Assembly: GCA_030042915.1 (NCBI GenBank)
Contig: JASHYS010000261.1
Location: 1-25,867, forward strand
From: Acidobacteriaceae bacterium
Lineage (GTDB): Bacteria > Acidobacteriota > Terriglobia > Terriglobales > Acidobacteriaceae
Direction of reading: 5' to 3'
DNA: 25,867 nt
Below the pieces are notes generated by a model that was not told where the DNA came from, ran no database searches, and worked only from the letters and a program-made list of their open reading frames with translations. This document shows, piece after piece, positions 1 through 9,151 of this stretch. The position numbers and the translations under genes were made by a program. How positions within the stretch are numbered: position 1 is the stretch's first letter; each line of letters opens with the position of its first letter.

Positions 1-67
<67 letters not shown>

Positions 68-330
68 TGCGTGGCAGTGGTATCTACCCTATTCAAGTTA
101 GCAGAGCGCGAGGGGTGCGTCAAAAAGCGCCCGCCTCTGGATGGGCATCGCCCGCGAGCCGGCTCGGGCCGACCATTCGGCTGCTCGTGTATCGATCGTC
201 CCTCTGCTTCAAAATGAGTATTCGAATTTTCCGAAAGATTTTTCAAGAACTCCGCCGAATGGCCTATGCAATTTCCAGGCTGTAGACAGAAGCGGGGCGG
301 AGCGAGAGAATTGTGCAGACTTCGGAGAGC

Positions 331-1677
331 ATGATGAAAACACCGTCGTTGACGCGGAGGGATTTTGTGCGTTTGGGCGCCGGCGCCACTGTGGCAAGTG
401 CAGCGGCAAGAGCGCTGCTGTTGGAACCGACGTTGCTGGCCGCCCAGGCTGCACTCTCCGGCCGAAAGATACGCTTTGCCTCGATTGGAACAGGGATTCG
501 CGGCTGCGATCTGCTGCGATCGGCGCGCAATGTGCCTTCGTGCGAGCTGGTTGGACTTGCAGATCTTTACGAGATGCATCGCACGGCCGGACTGGAAGCC
601 TATGGCGCCGATGTGCCGGCAACCGGTGACTATCGTGCCCTGCTCGACAACAAGGACGTCGAAGCAGTGATTGTGGCCGTCAGCGACCATTTGCACCGGG
701 CCATCGTGCTGGACTGCCTTGCCGCGGGAAAGGACGTGTATTGCGAAAAACCCATGTCGCACAACGTGGCAGACGGTTTCGCAATGGTGGAAGCGGTAAA
801 AGCCAACAAACGCATTTTTCAGGCCGGCAGTCAACGCGTGAGCAACATCGTGTACCAAAAGGCGCGTGAAATCTACGCGTCGGGGCGGCTGGGCGACGTG
901 ACTTATATCGAAGGCCATTCCGACCGCAACTCGCCGTCAGGCGCCTGGGTGTATCCAATTCCCCCGGACGCGAGTGAAGAGACCATTGATTGGAAGGCGT
1001 TCTTGCGCGATGCGCCCCAACGCCCGTTCGATGCCGTGCGTTTTTTCCGCTGGCGCTGCTTTGCCGATTACGGCGAAGGCGTGGCCGGCGACTTGTTTGT
1101 GCATCTCCTCTCCGGAATCCAGTGCGTGAGCGGGATCAACTCGGCGCCAAAGCGGGCGCAGTCGAGCGGCAGCCTCACGTTCTTCAAGGATGGCCGCGAC
1201 TTTCCTGATCTGCTGGCCACACTCTATGAGTACGATGGCGTCACCGTGAATCTGCACTGCAACCAGAACAATGCGCAGGGTGAACCGATCATTTTCTACG
1301 GCAAGGAAGCCACGATGACCATCAACGGCAACACCTTGACAGTGGCTCCGCAAGATACGCGGCCTCAGCCGGAAGGCTATTCGCTGAATGGATGGACGGC
1401 AGCGGCCAAGAAGCAGTATCTCGACGAATGGCACGCGGCGCATCCTGCGTCACCGGCAGCCCTCGCGGAGGTGGAAACCTATTCGGCAACACCCGGGTAC
1501 GACGACACTGCCGATCACCTTGCGAACTTCTTCCGTGCGGTCGCAACCAGAGAACCGCTATTGGAGGACGAGGTCTTCGGCAACCACGCCGCAATCGCCT
1601 GCCACATGGCGAATTACTCCTACTTTCATCGCAGCGCCGCTGTTTGGGATGGCGCGGCGAAAAAGATTGCGGGATGA
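331..1677 (+). CDS. Tat-exported Gfo/Idh/MocA family oxidoreductase
   Basis: NAD(P)-dependent sugar or polyol oxidoreductase, predicted to be exported folded. The N-terminus has a twin-arginine signal (TRRDFVRLGAG, then a small-residue hydrophobic stretch to about residue 40). The Rossmann nucleotide-binding motif GTGIRG lies near residue 53, and the family hallmark CEKPMS, with the catalytic lysine, near residue 140. The C-terminal half is the alpha/beta dimerisation and substrate domain. An in-frame GTG at 313 would add six residues. I prefer the ATG pair at 331/334 because a GGAGAG motif lies just upstream and the Tat signal then begins in the usual place. The isomerase gene follows 33 bp downstream on the same strand, so the two likely form an operon for modifying sugars outside the cytoplasm. 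The substrate cannot be read from the sequence. Confidence 0.9.
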   Translation: MMKTPSLTRRDFVRLGAGATVASAAARALLLEPTLLAAQAALSGRKIRFASIGTGIRGCDLLRSARNVPSCELVGLADLYEMHRTAGLEAYGADVPATGDYRALLDNKDVEAVIVAVSDHLHRAIVLDCLAAGKDVYCEKPMSHNVADGFAMVEAVKANKRIFQAGSQRVSNIVYQKAREIYASGRLGDVTYIEGHSDRNSPSGAWVYPIPPDASEETIDWKAFLRDAPQRPFDAVRFFRWRCFADYGEGVAGDLFVHLLSGIQCVSGINSAPKRAQSSGSLTFFKDGRDFPDLLATLYEYDGVTVNLHCNQNNAQGEPIIFYGKEATMTINGNTLTVAPQDTRPQPEGYSLNGWTAAAKKQYLDEWHAAHPASPAALAEVETYSATPGYDDTADHLANFFRAVATREPLLEDEVFGNHAAIACHMANYSYFHRSAAVWDGAAKKIAG

Positions 1678-1710
1678 GCCCGAGGACGTGAAAAAAAGGG
1701 GAAAAGACCG

Positions 1711-2571
1711 ATGAGCAGCACCTCACGACGGAGTTTTCTGAAAGCAGCCGGGGCTGTGGCGGCATACGTAGCGGCGCCGCAAGCCAGCGCCAGACGTCCG
1801 CGGGCGCCCGTCGGTTTGCAGCTCTACAGCGTGCGCGACCAGCTCGCCAAAGATTTTCCCGGTACGCTTGCGCAGGTCCACGGCGCCGGGTACAGCGTCG
1901 TAGAGGCGGCTGGTTACTTCGATCGCACAGCCGCCGATTTTCACCAGGCGATGGAAACAGCCGGCCTGCGCTGCGTGAGCACGCACCATCCTCTCAGCTT
2001 GCTGGAGACGCAGTTCGACAAGTGGACTGACTACGGCCACACCCTGGGCCTTGAATATATCGTCTGCTCGTCGTCAGACGGTATGCATCGCGACCCCTCG
2101 ACAAAAGGATCTCAAACGCTGGACGACTGGCACTGGATTGCCGATGAATTCAACCGCATCGGGGGCAAGGTGAAGGCCGATGGGATGATCTTCGGTGTGC
2201 ACAACCACACGCCGGAGTTCGCAGTCATCGACGGAGTGCTGGTTTACGACGAGCTGCTGCGGCTTACTGATCCCAACCTTGTGGTTTTTGAAATGGACTG
2301 CGGATGGGTCTACGCCGCGGGACGCAATCCAGTGGACTATTTGAGCAAGGCGCCGGCGCGGTTTCCGCTGCTGCACGTGAAGGATATGGTGCGCAATGCT
2401 GATGGAAAGGTGGAATCGCCGGTAATGGGTAAAGGCGATATCGATTACAAGCCGATTTTGCGTGCCGCCACCGGCCTCAAGTACTACTTTGTCGAACAGG
2501 AGCATTACGACTTTGATTTCATCCAGGAGCTGAAGCAGGACGCAGAGTATATGCGCAAGTTAAGCGCGTAA
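1711..2571 (+). CDS. Tat-exported sugar phosphate isomerase/epimerase (xylose isomerase-like TIM barrel)
   Basis: Member of the AP-endonuclease-2/xylose-isomerase-like TIM-barrel family, which isomerises or epimerises sugars with a divalent metal. The N-terminus carries a twin-arginine signal (SRRSFLKAAGAVAAY). The barrel starts at GLQLYSVRDQL and shows the expected ligand-bearing strands: GVHNHTPEF, FEMDCGWVY, LLHVKDM and, near the end, YYFVEQEHYD, which supply Glu/Asp/His metal ligands. At 286 residues it is full length for the family. It follows the Gfo/Idh/MocA gene by 33 bp in the same orientation, a pairing seen repeatedly in sugar-catabolic loci of soil bacteria. The next gene, beyond the TAA at 2569-2571, is convergent. 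The substrate is unknown. Confidence 0.88.
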   Translation: MSSTSRRSFLKAAGAVAAYVAAPQASARRPRAPVGLQLYSVRDQLAKDFPGTLAQVHGAGYSVVEAAGYFDRTAADFHQAMETAGLRCVSTHHPLSLLETQFDKWTDYGHTLGLEYIVCSSSDGMHRDPSTKGSQTLDDWHWIADEFNRIGGKVKADGMIFGVHNHTPEFAVIDGVLVYDELLRLTDPNLVVFEMDCGWVYAAGRNPVDYLSKAPARFPLLHVKDMVRNADGKVESPVMGKGDIDYKPILRAATGLKYYFVEQEHYDFDFIQELKQDAEYMRKLSA

Positions 2572-2610
2572 ACCGGATCTCTGTCCTCCTGGTGTCGATA
2601 AGCGAGGTTG

Positions 2611-4569
2611 TTATTGCGAGCCGCCTTCAGACTTGCCGGCTGTGGCAGTGGCGTCGCACGGCTTGCCGCTGCAGAGCGCGCCGGTTATACCTTTGCTTTC
2701 TGTGATCGTATAGATGCGATCAACCGCGGGCAGTTTGAGGGTTTCTTTGGCGCCGGAAGGCCAGTGAATTTCAAGTGAGCCTGCATCCGTGGCATCGCCC
2801 AGGCCAAAGTGAAGACGAAAATCGTTTGACGACAGATAGCTTCCACCGCTGAGGACATCTTCGCGCTGGCGCATCCCGTTGGCGGTGAGATAGGCTGTGG
2901 CGCCCACCGCATCGCGCGGACTTTTGGCGCCGCCCACCAGCTTGATCTCGACCCAATGATGGTGATCGGGATTCACATTGCGCAGCAAGATGGGCACGCT
3001 GTCCATGCCGTTGATCACGACATCGATCTTGCCGTCGTTGAAGATGTCGCCGAAGGCGGCGCCGCGGCCTACCGTGACCACAGCCAGGCCTGTTCCCTCG
3101 ACCGCAGGCACCAACTCAAATTTGCCGTTGCCCAGGTTGTGATAGAGCAGCGGGCGCTCGGCATAGCTTTGTCCCCACTCCGGGTGCTCGTCCACTTGCG
3201 GATAGACGTGGCCGTTGACCACGAACAGGTCCTTCCAGCCATCATTGTCGTAGTCGAGGAATCCGTCGCCGAATTTGACAAAAGGGATGGAAGACTGTGC
3301 AACCCCGGCCTGGTAACTGACATCAGTGAAGAAACCTGTGCCATCGTTCTGGAAAAGCAGGAGGTAGTCATCGGAGAAGGTTGTGCTGGCCACTGAGAGG
3401 TGCCCGTTGTTCTGGTAGTCGCCGGCGGCCAGCCCCATGTTGGCCGCCTCGCGTCCATCATTGTTGAGCGCAAATCCGCTTTCGTAACTTTGGTCTTCAA
3501 AGGTGCCGTTTCCCTTGTTGATGTACAGGTAGTTCGGCGTGGAGTCGTTCGCCACCATCAGGTCCGGCTTGCCGTCGTTGTTGACATCGGCAAACAGGGC
3601 TCCCAGCGCGTAGTAGCCGTTCGGATCGTCCACGCCCAGCTTCTTGCTCACGTCGGCGAAGGTCCCGTCGCCGTTGTTGTGAAACAGATGGTCATGCTCC
3701 CCTTTCAACCCCCGCGGGCCGCACATCACCTGTGCGCCGCGATACTGGCAAAAGGCGTAGTTCACCCCTTGCGAGCCGGAGAGAGGCGGATTGCTCAAAT
3801 CGATCTGCACGTAGCCGCCTACAAACAGATCCAGGCGCCCATCGCCGTCGTAGTCGCCAAATGTCGCGCCCGTGGACCAGGTGCCGACGGTTACGCCCGC
3901 TTTCTCAGCAACATCGGTGAAGGTTCCATCATGGTTGTTGTGGTAAAGGCGGTTCTTGCCAAAGTTGGTGACATACAGATCGGGCCAGCCGTCGTTGTCG
4001 TAGTCTCCGACGGTGCAGCCGTATCCCCACCGGTCGTTGGTCACACCCGCCTGCGCGCTCACGTCGGTGAAGGTTCCGTCGTGGTTGTTATGGAAGAGCG
4101 CTGCATGCGGCGGAGTGGTCTTTCCACTCAGGGCGTCAAATGTCGAACCGTTCACCAGGTAGATGTCGAGCCAGCCGTCGTTGTCATAATCGATCAGGCA
4201 CACCCCCGGGCCCTTGGCCTCCAAGATGAGGCGCTTTTCTGAAGTGCCTGCCTGGTGGCGCCAGGTTGTGAGCCCGGCCGCCGCCGCCACATCCTGGAAG
4301 ATGATCGGACCCGTTTTGACGAATCCTCCGGCAGTAATGGGGCGGTGTTGGCTGTCGAACTGGGCTGCCTGTGGGCCGGCAGTGGCCATGCCACCTTGTG
4401 ATTGCCTCATTTCAGTCGCCGGGTGCTCACCGCCCGGCGCTGCCGCGGCATCCGGCTGCGGTTTTTGCGGCTCCTGTTGCGCCCAAAATGTTCCGGGAAG
4501 AATCAGAATCAGGCCGAGAGCGCTGAGAAGCAGACCGCGAACGCGCAGCAAAATCGATCCTCCAATCAC
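2611..4569 (-). CDS. Secreted CRTAC1-like FG-GAP/VCBS repeat protein with ASPIC/UnbV domain
   Basis: 652-residue predicted secreted or surface beta-propeller protein. Residues 1-30 form a signal peptide (hydrophobic LLLSALGLILILPGTFWA), followed by a Pro/Gln/Ala-rich linker to about residue 90. From there to about residue 540 there are at least six FG-GAP/VCBS repeats, each with a calcium-binding-type loop such as DYDNDGWLDIYLVN, DYDGDGRLDLFVGG or DVNNDGKPDLMVAN. The C-terminal 100 residues match the ASPIC/UnbV domain (HHHWVEIKLVG, SGGSYLSSND, LEIHWPSG). Such proteins are common next to TonB-dependent receptors and sugar-utilisation genes in Acidobacteriota. Their biochemical role is not established. 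It diverges from the TonB receptor across the 4570-5318 regulatory region. Confidence 0.9.
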   Translation of the reverse strand: MIGGSILLRVRGLLLSALGLILILPGTFWAQQEPQKPQPDAAAAPGGEHPATEMRQSQGGMATAGPQAAQFDSQHRPITAGGFVKTGPIIFQDVAAAAGLTTWRHQAGTSEKRLILEAKGPGVCLIDYDNDGWLDIYLVNGSTFDALSGKTTPPHAALFHNNHDGTFTDVSAQAGVTNDRWGYGCTVGDYDNDGWPDLYVTNFGKNRLYHNNHDGTFTDVAEKAGVTVGTWSTGATFGDYDGDGRLDLFVGGYVQIDLSNPPLSGSQGVNYAFCQYRGAQVMCGPRGLKGEHDHLFHNNGDGTFADVSKKLGVDDPNGYYALGALFADVNNDGKPDLMVANDSTPNYLYINKGNGTFEDQSYESGFALNNDGREAANMGLAAGDYQNNGHLSVASTTFSDDYLLLFQNDGTGFFTDVSYQAGVAQSSIPFVKFGDGFLDYDNDGWKDLFVVNGHVYPQVDEHPEWGQSYAERPLLYHNLGNGKFELVPAVEGTGLAVVTVGRGAAFGDIFNDGKIDVVINGMDSVPILLRNVNPDHHHWVEIKLVGGAKSPRDAVGATAYLTANGMRQREDVLSGGSYLSSNDFRLHFGLGDATDAGSLEIHWPSGAKETLKLPAVDRIYTITESKGITGALCSGKPCDATATAGKSEGGSQ

Positions 4570-4900
4570 GAGATTCTCTTATTGTATTCGCCGCGCATTG
4601 CGCGGGAAGACGGCTGTCTCTTTGCGCACGCAGTTCCCATAATGGGTAGAAAGTCATTCCGGCGATTTCATCCCGCGAAGCAGGCGCCAAATGAAATGAA
4701 AGAACGCCGGACCGGCAAGAATCCCCCTCGGGGGCGTATCGCCCTGCCGATGTTGGACCGTCGCTTTTAATCAAACGTTTGTCTAAAACGGCCCGGCTGA
4801 ACTTCGCACCCGTACCTCGGAAGGATCGAATATTCCCGTTTTGGGAAACAGTCTGGAATGCGTGATTTGGCTGCTGAAACCGTATACAGCAACAAAGCGT

Positions 4901-4918
4901 TACTCAAGCGTTTAAGTA
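4901..4918. promoter_or_regulatory. CG-centred imperfect palindrome, LacI-family operator-like
   Basis: The 18-bp site reads TACTCAAGCGTTTAAGTA. Its two halves match at 14 of 18 positions around a central CG. It lies 12 bp upstream of the -35 hexamer at 4931. Related CG-centred motifs lie at 4772-4781 (CAAACGTTTG, perfect) and 5057-5064 (AAACGTTT, perfect). LacI-family repressors typically bind palindromes with a central CG, and a LacI-family gene lies at 10354-11424. The regulator-site pairing is inference. Confidence 0.45.
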
Positions 4919-4930
4919 GATAGAATCTTC

Positions 4931-4960
4931 TTGACATCACCCCTTCTTTGTGTGTTTAAT
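4931..4960 (+). promoter_or_regulatory. Sigma70-like promoter for the TonB-dependent receptor
   Basis: A perfect TTGACA -35 hexamer at 4931-4936 is followed after 18 bp by TTTAAT at 4955-4960, a five-of-six match to TATAAT. Transcription would start near 4967 and leave a leader of about 350 nt before the receptor ATG at 5319. Confidence 0.6.
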
Positions 4961-5207
4961 GGCTGCCGGCTCAAAAAGGCGGATGCACGTCTCATTCTAA
5001 CGATTGAGGCTTGTATCCTTCAGCGGGATGAGAGGGCCGAGTCTCTCGGCTTTCTAAAACGTTTGTTTCGGGCTTCTCAGCGTGACTACCGAGATTTCGT
5101 CATGTCGATATGCAGAGGGAACGAAACCTCAAGCGGCATGCGCCGGGCCAGTCCATGGTGCACGTCCAGTTTGCTTTCGCCGGACGGCGCACAAAACCCA
5201 GAAACAA

Positions 5208-5313
5208 TTCACCCTTTGAAAAAGGAAGGTCAGTCCATGTTGCGCGTCCTGCTGGCTTCACCGACGGCAACCTAGGAAACGTAAACAGCTTTCACCTTTG
5301 AAAAGGAAGGTCA
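5208..5313 (+). repeat. Duplicated ribosome-binding segment in the receptor leader
   Basis: The 25-bp stretch at 5208-5232 and the 23-bp stretch at 5291-5313 are near-identical. They share TTCACC, TTTGAAAA and GGAAGGTCA and differ only by one C and one A. Each copy is followed by an ATG at the same distance (5237 and 5319). The first ATG opens a 12-codon ORF, the second the TonB receptor. Confidence 0.8.
5237..5275 (+). CDS. Possible 12-residue leader peptide upstream of the TonB receptor
   Basis: ATG at 5237 follows the strong Shine-Dalgarno AAAGGAAGGT with six-base spacing and encodes MLRVLLASPTAT before TAG at 5273-5275. It ends 43 bases before the receptor start. Its only support is the ribosome-binding site, which is a near copy of the receptor's own. 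It could be a regulatory leader peptide, a decoy site, or a relic of a local duplication. Confidence 0.35.
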   Translation: MLRVLLASPTAT

Positions 5314-5318
5314 CAATC

Positions 5319-8300
5319 ATGGAGGCAATCATGAGAAAGTGGCTCAACCGAGTCAGCCATTCGCTGTTTCTCGGATTGGCTTTGGCGGCCCTGCTTTGCG
5401 CAAGAGGATGGGGCCAGGAAAACGCAGAACTGACAGGAACTGTGACGGACCCAAGCGGCGCTGTCGTGGCCAACGCGACAGTAACCGCCACCAACAACAG
5501 CACCGGAGAGGCGCGTCAGGCCAACACCAACGGCGCCGGCCTGTATGTCTTTCCCGATCTTAAGATCGGCAACTATACTCTCAAAATCGCGGCCCACGGT
5601 TTCGAAGACTACGCGAAGAGTGGCATCGTGATGAACGCGGCGGCGACGGTACGCGAGGATGTAACACTCGCCGTCGGTCAAGCTACCACCACCGTGAACG
5701 TGCAGGCCGACGCGTTGAGTCTGCAGACGGAGACGAACGAAGTCAGCAACCTGATTACGGGCCAGCAGATTAGCGAGCTCGCCACCAACGGCCGCAGTAT
5801 CACTTCGCTCATCACGCTGGATACCGGCACTTCGGGTACTCTGCCGGAGTTCAATGGCATCACAGCACAGGGGAGCAGCTCCACCATCAGCTTCAACGGA
5901 ATGCGTACCGGCCACAACGACTTTCTGGTGGACGGTGGCGAAATCTATGACCGCGGCAGCGGCGGCAAATTGGGAGTTATGCCCTCGGTGGATGCGGTGG
6001 CAGAATTCCAGACGCTGGCCAGCAATTACGCGCCGGATTATGGAATCGCGTCGGGAGGCACGACGCTGGTCGTGCTGAAATCCGGCACCAACACCTACCA
6101 TGGCGGCCTCTGGGAGTTCGATCGTAACGACGACTTCGATGCTGTCAATTGGTTCACCAAAGAGGCGGCCGCGCAGGCAGGCACCGCCCCAGTCATACCG
6201 GAGTTGCGCCTGAATATTTACGGCGGCGATTTCGGGGGCAAGGCGTTTATCCCCGGGATTTATCCCAAGGAAAAGAGCCACACCTACTTCTTCGTCACCG
6301 AGGAATGGCGCAGATTCATTGAGGGATCTCCTGCCAGTTTGACCAACGCGCCGCTGTCCTCGGAGATTCCGACCACCGCCGATGAGACCAGCGGCTTCGC
6401 ATACGTGCCGCCGGTCGGCTTACCGGAATCGCCCGCCGCCGGCGTCTGCGCCAGCGGCCAGTCGGCACCGTGCGTGCCGAATACGACGGATCCGGCCAAG
6501 TTAGCGCTGTATACGGCGGATGGTTTGACGATCGGTGAATCTTTTTCCAATGCGCCGGGAGGAAAGATCCCTGGAAACCTGCTCGACCCGAACGCCATTC
6601 TCTTCATGGGGACGGGCGCGATTCCGGCGTCCAATACGACGGGGCCTAACGGTCAGCCGCAGGAAATTGCGTCGCCGAAGCAGCCCACCTACGTACGCGA
6701 GGACGTGGTTCGCATCGATCATGACATCAGCCCCAAGCTGCACCTGATGGGGCACTGGATCCACGACCGGATGTCGCAGACCTATTTCCCCAACCAGAAT
6801 TGGGGTGATGGTGACAGTTACACCACTGCGGGCGATGTGTTCGGTAATCCCAGCTGGGGTTCGGTAATCAAGCTCACGCAAACGATCTCGCCGTCAATCC
6901 TGAACGAAACATCGCTCAACGTGAACGGCAACTACATTAAGATCACGGCGGCGGGTATCTTCGCACAGCCTGCAGGCTGGACGCAGAAAGGTTATTTCCC
7001 GGCTGCCAACAACATCGACAACCGCATGCCCGGAGTCCATATGGGTGCGCCCTTCGGCACCACCTGGTCGATTGGATACTGGCCGTGGGCAAACGCCTTC
7101 CTGAACTACCAGCCGCGCGACGATTTTTCGTGGACCAAGGGCCGGCATGCTTTCAAGTTCGGCTTTGCGTACATGCGCGACGACAAGAACCAGCAGCAGC
7201 AGGCGGATACCGAGGGTGATTATAACTTCGGCACCGATTTTTCCGGCGATTCCTATGTGAACTTCCTGCTGGGCGACTCTGACAGCTTCTCGCAGTTAGA
7301 GTCCCTGTCGATGTTCCACTGGATCAACAACACCTATTCCTTCTACGGAATGGATAACTGGCGCATTACCCACCGGCTGACCCTGAATCTGGGGATCCGC
7401 TATGACGCTCTGCCGCACGTCTATAACAAGGAAAACATGACGTCGAATTTTGTGCCTGCAGATTACAGTGCGAGCAACACGGCGACGTTCGGAACCAGCG
7501 GAGCGCTGTGTATTCCGGCAGGTTCACCTTCTGCTCTTCCGGCCGGTTGCACTGCGCCCAGTCCCGGACTTTCAACCGTCAACGGTAACACTTTCTATGT
7601 GAATGGCGTTGAAGTTGCAGGCGCGAACGGCTTCCCACGCGCGATCGTCAAGGATGACTACTGGACTTGGGAGCCGCGTCTGGGCTTTGCCTACGATCTG
7701 TTTGGCAACGGCAAAACTGTTCTGCGCGGCGGCTTTGGAGTTTTCTATGAGCGCGTGCAGGGCAACGACATCTACGGCACAGACACCAATCCTCCGTTCG
7801 CCTACGATCCCACGGCGGACGACGTGTACTTCACCAATCCCGCTCAGAGCGACACCACCGGAGCGACTGCCAGCACGCCCACCTTCCCGGGGGGCATGGG
7901 AACTCTCGACTATTACTACCCGAATCCGGGCACGGCGCAATACAGTTTGGGGGTTCAGCACCAGATTGCGCCTGCACTGGTTGCCTCGGTTCAGTACGTT
8001 GGTTCCGCAGGCTGGGATCAGGACGTCAAGCGCGAGATCAATACGCTTCCGCTGGCCAGCACCGAGCGTGAGGCGGTTGCCACAACGGGCGCCAACGCCA
8101 ACCTGTACAGAAACTTCCTTGGTTTCTCCGGGATTGACGAAGACGACAACACGACCAACTCCAGCTACAACTCTCTGCAGGCGGCTCTAAATATGCAGAA
8201 CAAGCACGGTTTCACTTTAAACCTGGGTTACACCTGGTCGCATGAAATCGACATTCAAAGCGACGATCTGCAGGGCGACCTGTCCGACCCGTACAACATC

Positions 8301-8882
8301 AGGTATGACCGCGGTTCGGGAACCTACGACCGGCGCAACATTTTCACCGCCAACTACATCTACAATGTCCCGTTCTTCGCGCACTCCGGCAGCGTGCTGG
8401 AACGCAGTTTGCTGGGCGGCTGGACCATTTCCGGCGTAACCACGTCGGAAAGCGGGCTCCCAGCGACTGTTGGCTGGGGTGGTGCGGACACGATCGGACT
8501 CGGTGGCGGGACAAGCAACCGGCCGAACCAGACGGGCAAGGTGGCCTACCCCCACACTGTTAAGGCGTGGTGGAGCACAAGTGCGTTCTCTGCTCCCGTG
8601 GCTCCCTGGGCTGGAGGCACGACCAATGGTTGGGGCAATGCCGGCAAGGCCGAGATCAGGGAAAGTGATTTTCAAGACACCAATCTGAGCCTGTTCAAGT
8701 CATTTGCCCTGACAAAGAGTGAGGCGACTCGGATCGAGCTTCGCTTTGAGTCGTTCGACACCTTCAACCACCCCCTGTGGAACGGCTATGATACAGGGTT
8801 TTCAACTTCCGCTAGTCCCACCAGTATCACCGGTGCCGACGACCCACGGGTATTACAGTTCGGAGGAAAGTTCCTGTTCTAA
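5319..8882 (+). CDS. TonB-dependent receptor, Oar-like, with carboxypeptidase-regulatory-like N-terminal domain
   Basis: 1187-residue outer-membrane receptor, predicted to import or bind large substrates using TonB-derived energy. A signal peptide (SLFLGLALAALLCARGWGQ) ends near residue 33. Residues 35-120 form a CarboxypepD_reg-like beta-sandwich (ELTGTVTDPSGAVVANATVTATN, GLYVFPDLKIGNYTLKI). The plug domain follows (around SNLITGQQISELATNGRSI), and the rest is a very long beta-barrel ending in the aromatic-terminated strand VLQFGGKFLF. Length and layout match the expanded Oar-type receptors of Acidobacteriota. Two in-frame starts each have a Shine-Dalgarno: ATG 5319 (AAGGAAGG, eight-base spacer) and ATG 5331 (GGAGG, five-base spacer). 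I chose the first. A promoter near 4931 and a duplicated leader precede it, and a strong terminator follows at 8901. Confidence 0.93.
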   Translation: MEAIMRKWLNRVSHSLFLGLALAALLCARGWGQENAELTGTVTDPSGAVVANATVTATNNSTGEARQANTNGAGLYVFPDLKIGNYTLKIAAHGFEDYAKSGIVMNAAATVREDVTLAVGQATTTVNVQADALSLQTETNEVSNLITGQQISELATNGRSITSLITLDTGTSGTLPEFNGITAQGSSSTISFNGMRTGHNDFLVDGGEIYDRGSGGKLGVMPSVDAVAEFQTLASNYAPDYGIASGGTTLVVLKSGTNTYHGGLWEFDRNDDFDAVNWFTKEAAAQAGTAPVIPELRLNIYGGDFGGKAFIPGIYPKEKSHTYFFVTEEWRRFIEGSPASLTNAPLSSEIPTTADETSGFAYVPPVGLPESPAAGVCASGQSAPCVPNTTDPAKLALYTADGLTIGESFSNAPGGKIPGNLLDPNAILFMGTGAIPASNTTGPNGQPQEIASPKQPTYVREDVVRIDHDISPKLHLMGHWIHDRMSQTYFPNQNWGDGDSYTTAGDVFGNPSWGSVIKLTQTISPSILNETSLNVNGNYIKITAAGIFAQPAGWTQKGYFPAANNIDNRMPGVHMGAPFGTTWSIGYWPWANAFLNYQPRDDFSWTKGRHAFKFGFAYMRDDKNQQQQADTEGDYNFGTDFSGDSYVNFLLGDSDSFSQLESLSMFHWINNTYSFYGMDNWRITHRLTLNLGIRYDALPHVYNKENMTSNFVPADYSASNTATFGTSGALCIPAGSPSALPAGCTAPSPGLSTVNGNTFYVNGVEVAGANGFPRAIVKDDYWTWEPRLGFAYDLFGNGKTVLRGGFGVFYERVQGNDIYGTDTNPPFAYDPTADDVYFTNPAQSDTTGATASTPTFPGGMGTLDYYYPNPGTAQYSLGVQHQIAPALVASVQYVGSAGWDQDVKREINTLPLASTEREAVATTGANANLYRNFLGFSGIDEDDNTTNSSYNSLQAALNMQNKHGFTLNLGYTWSHEIDIQSDDLQGDLSDPYNIRYDRGSGTYDRRNIFTANYIYNVPFFAHSGSVLERSLLGGWTISGVTTSESGLPATVGWGGADTIGLGGGTSNRPNQTGKVAYPHTVKAWWSTSAFSAPVAPWAGGTTNGWGNAGKAEIRESDFQDTNLSLFKSFALTKSEATRIELRFESFDTFNHPLWNGYDTGFSTSASPTSITGADDPRVLQFGGKFLF

Positions 8883-8900
8883 CTTTCTCTGAAGCACCCG

Positions 8901-8937
8901 ACGCAGCGGAGCTTCGGCTCCGCTGCGTTCTTCTTTT
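8901..8937 (+). terminator. Rho-independent terminator of the TonB receptor gene
   Basis: A perfect 12-bp stem (8901-8912 with 8917-8928) closes a TTCG tetraloop and is followed by TCTTCTTTT. It lies 18 bp after the receptor stop codon, which implies the receptor is transcribed alone. Confidence 0.92.
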
Positions 8938-9151
8938 CGGGAAGAGATCTGCGAATTCAAATCAACCTCTTTCCGAGCCCTCTACCTGCAGGCCGAATGC
9001 TCCCGCCGTCCCGTTAATTTCTGCAGTGATTCTCCGCGCCAGTTTGCATGCGCCTATGGGCGCGACAGAGAATGAGTGGAAGAAAACCGTCAGCGGAAAG
9101 ACCTTGTGAATGGCCGGAATGGGTTCAATTCAAATAGGAGCGGGGCAAGAG

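Larger units (their letters stand above)
4570..5318. other. Long divergent regulatory region between the FG-GAP gene and the TonB receptor
   Basis: About 750 bp without a convincing large gene. It contains three CG-centred palindromic motifs (4772-4781, 4901-4918, 5057-5064), a sigma70-like promoter (4931-4960), and a roughly 350-nt leader for the TonB receptor with a duplicated ribosome-binding segment and a 12-codon mini-ORF. A short ORF of 114 codons can be opened across 4931-5275. It begins on the promoter's own -35 hexamer and has no family features, so I do not call it a gene. Confidence 0.7.

Noticed and set aside
3400..4242. 280-codon plus-strand ORF opposite the FG-GAP gene
   Set aside because: It is a mirror of the Asp/Asn-rich calcium-loop codons, which read as Val/Ile runs on the other strand. 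The minus-strand gene has a signal peptide and known repeats.
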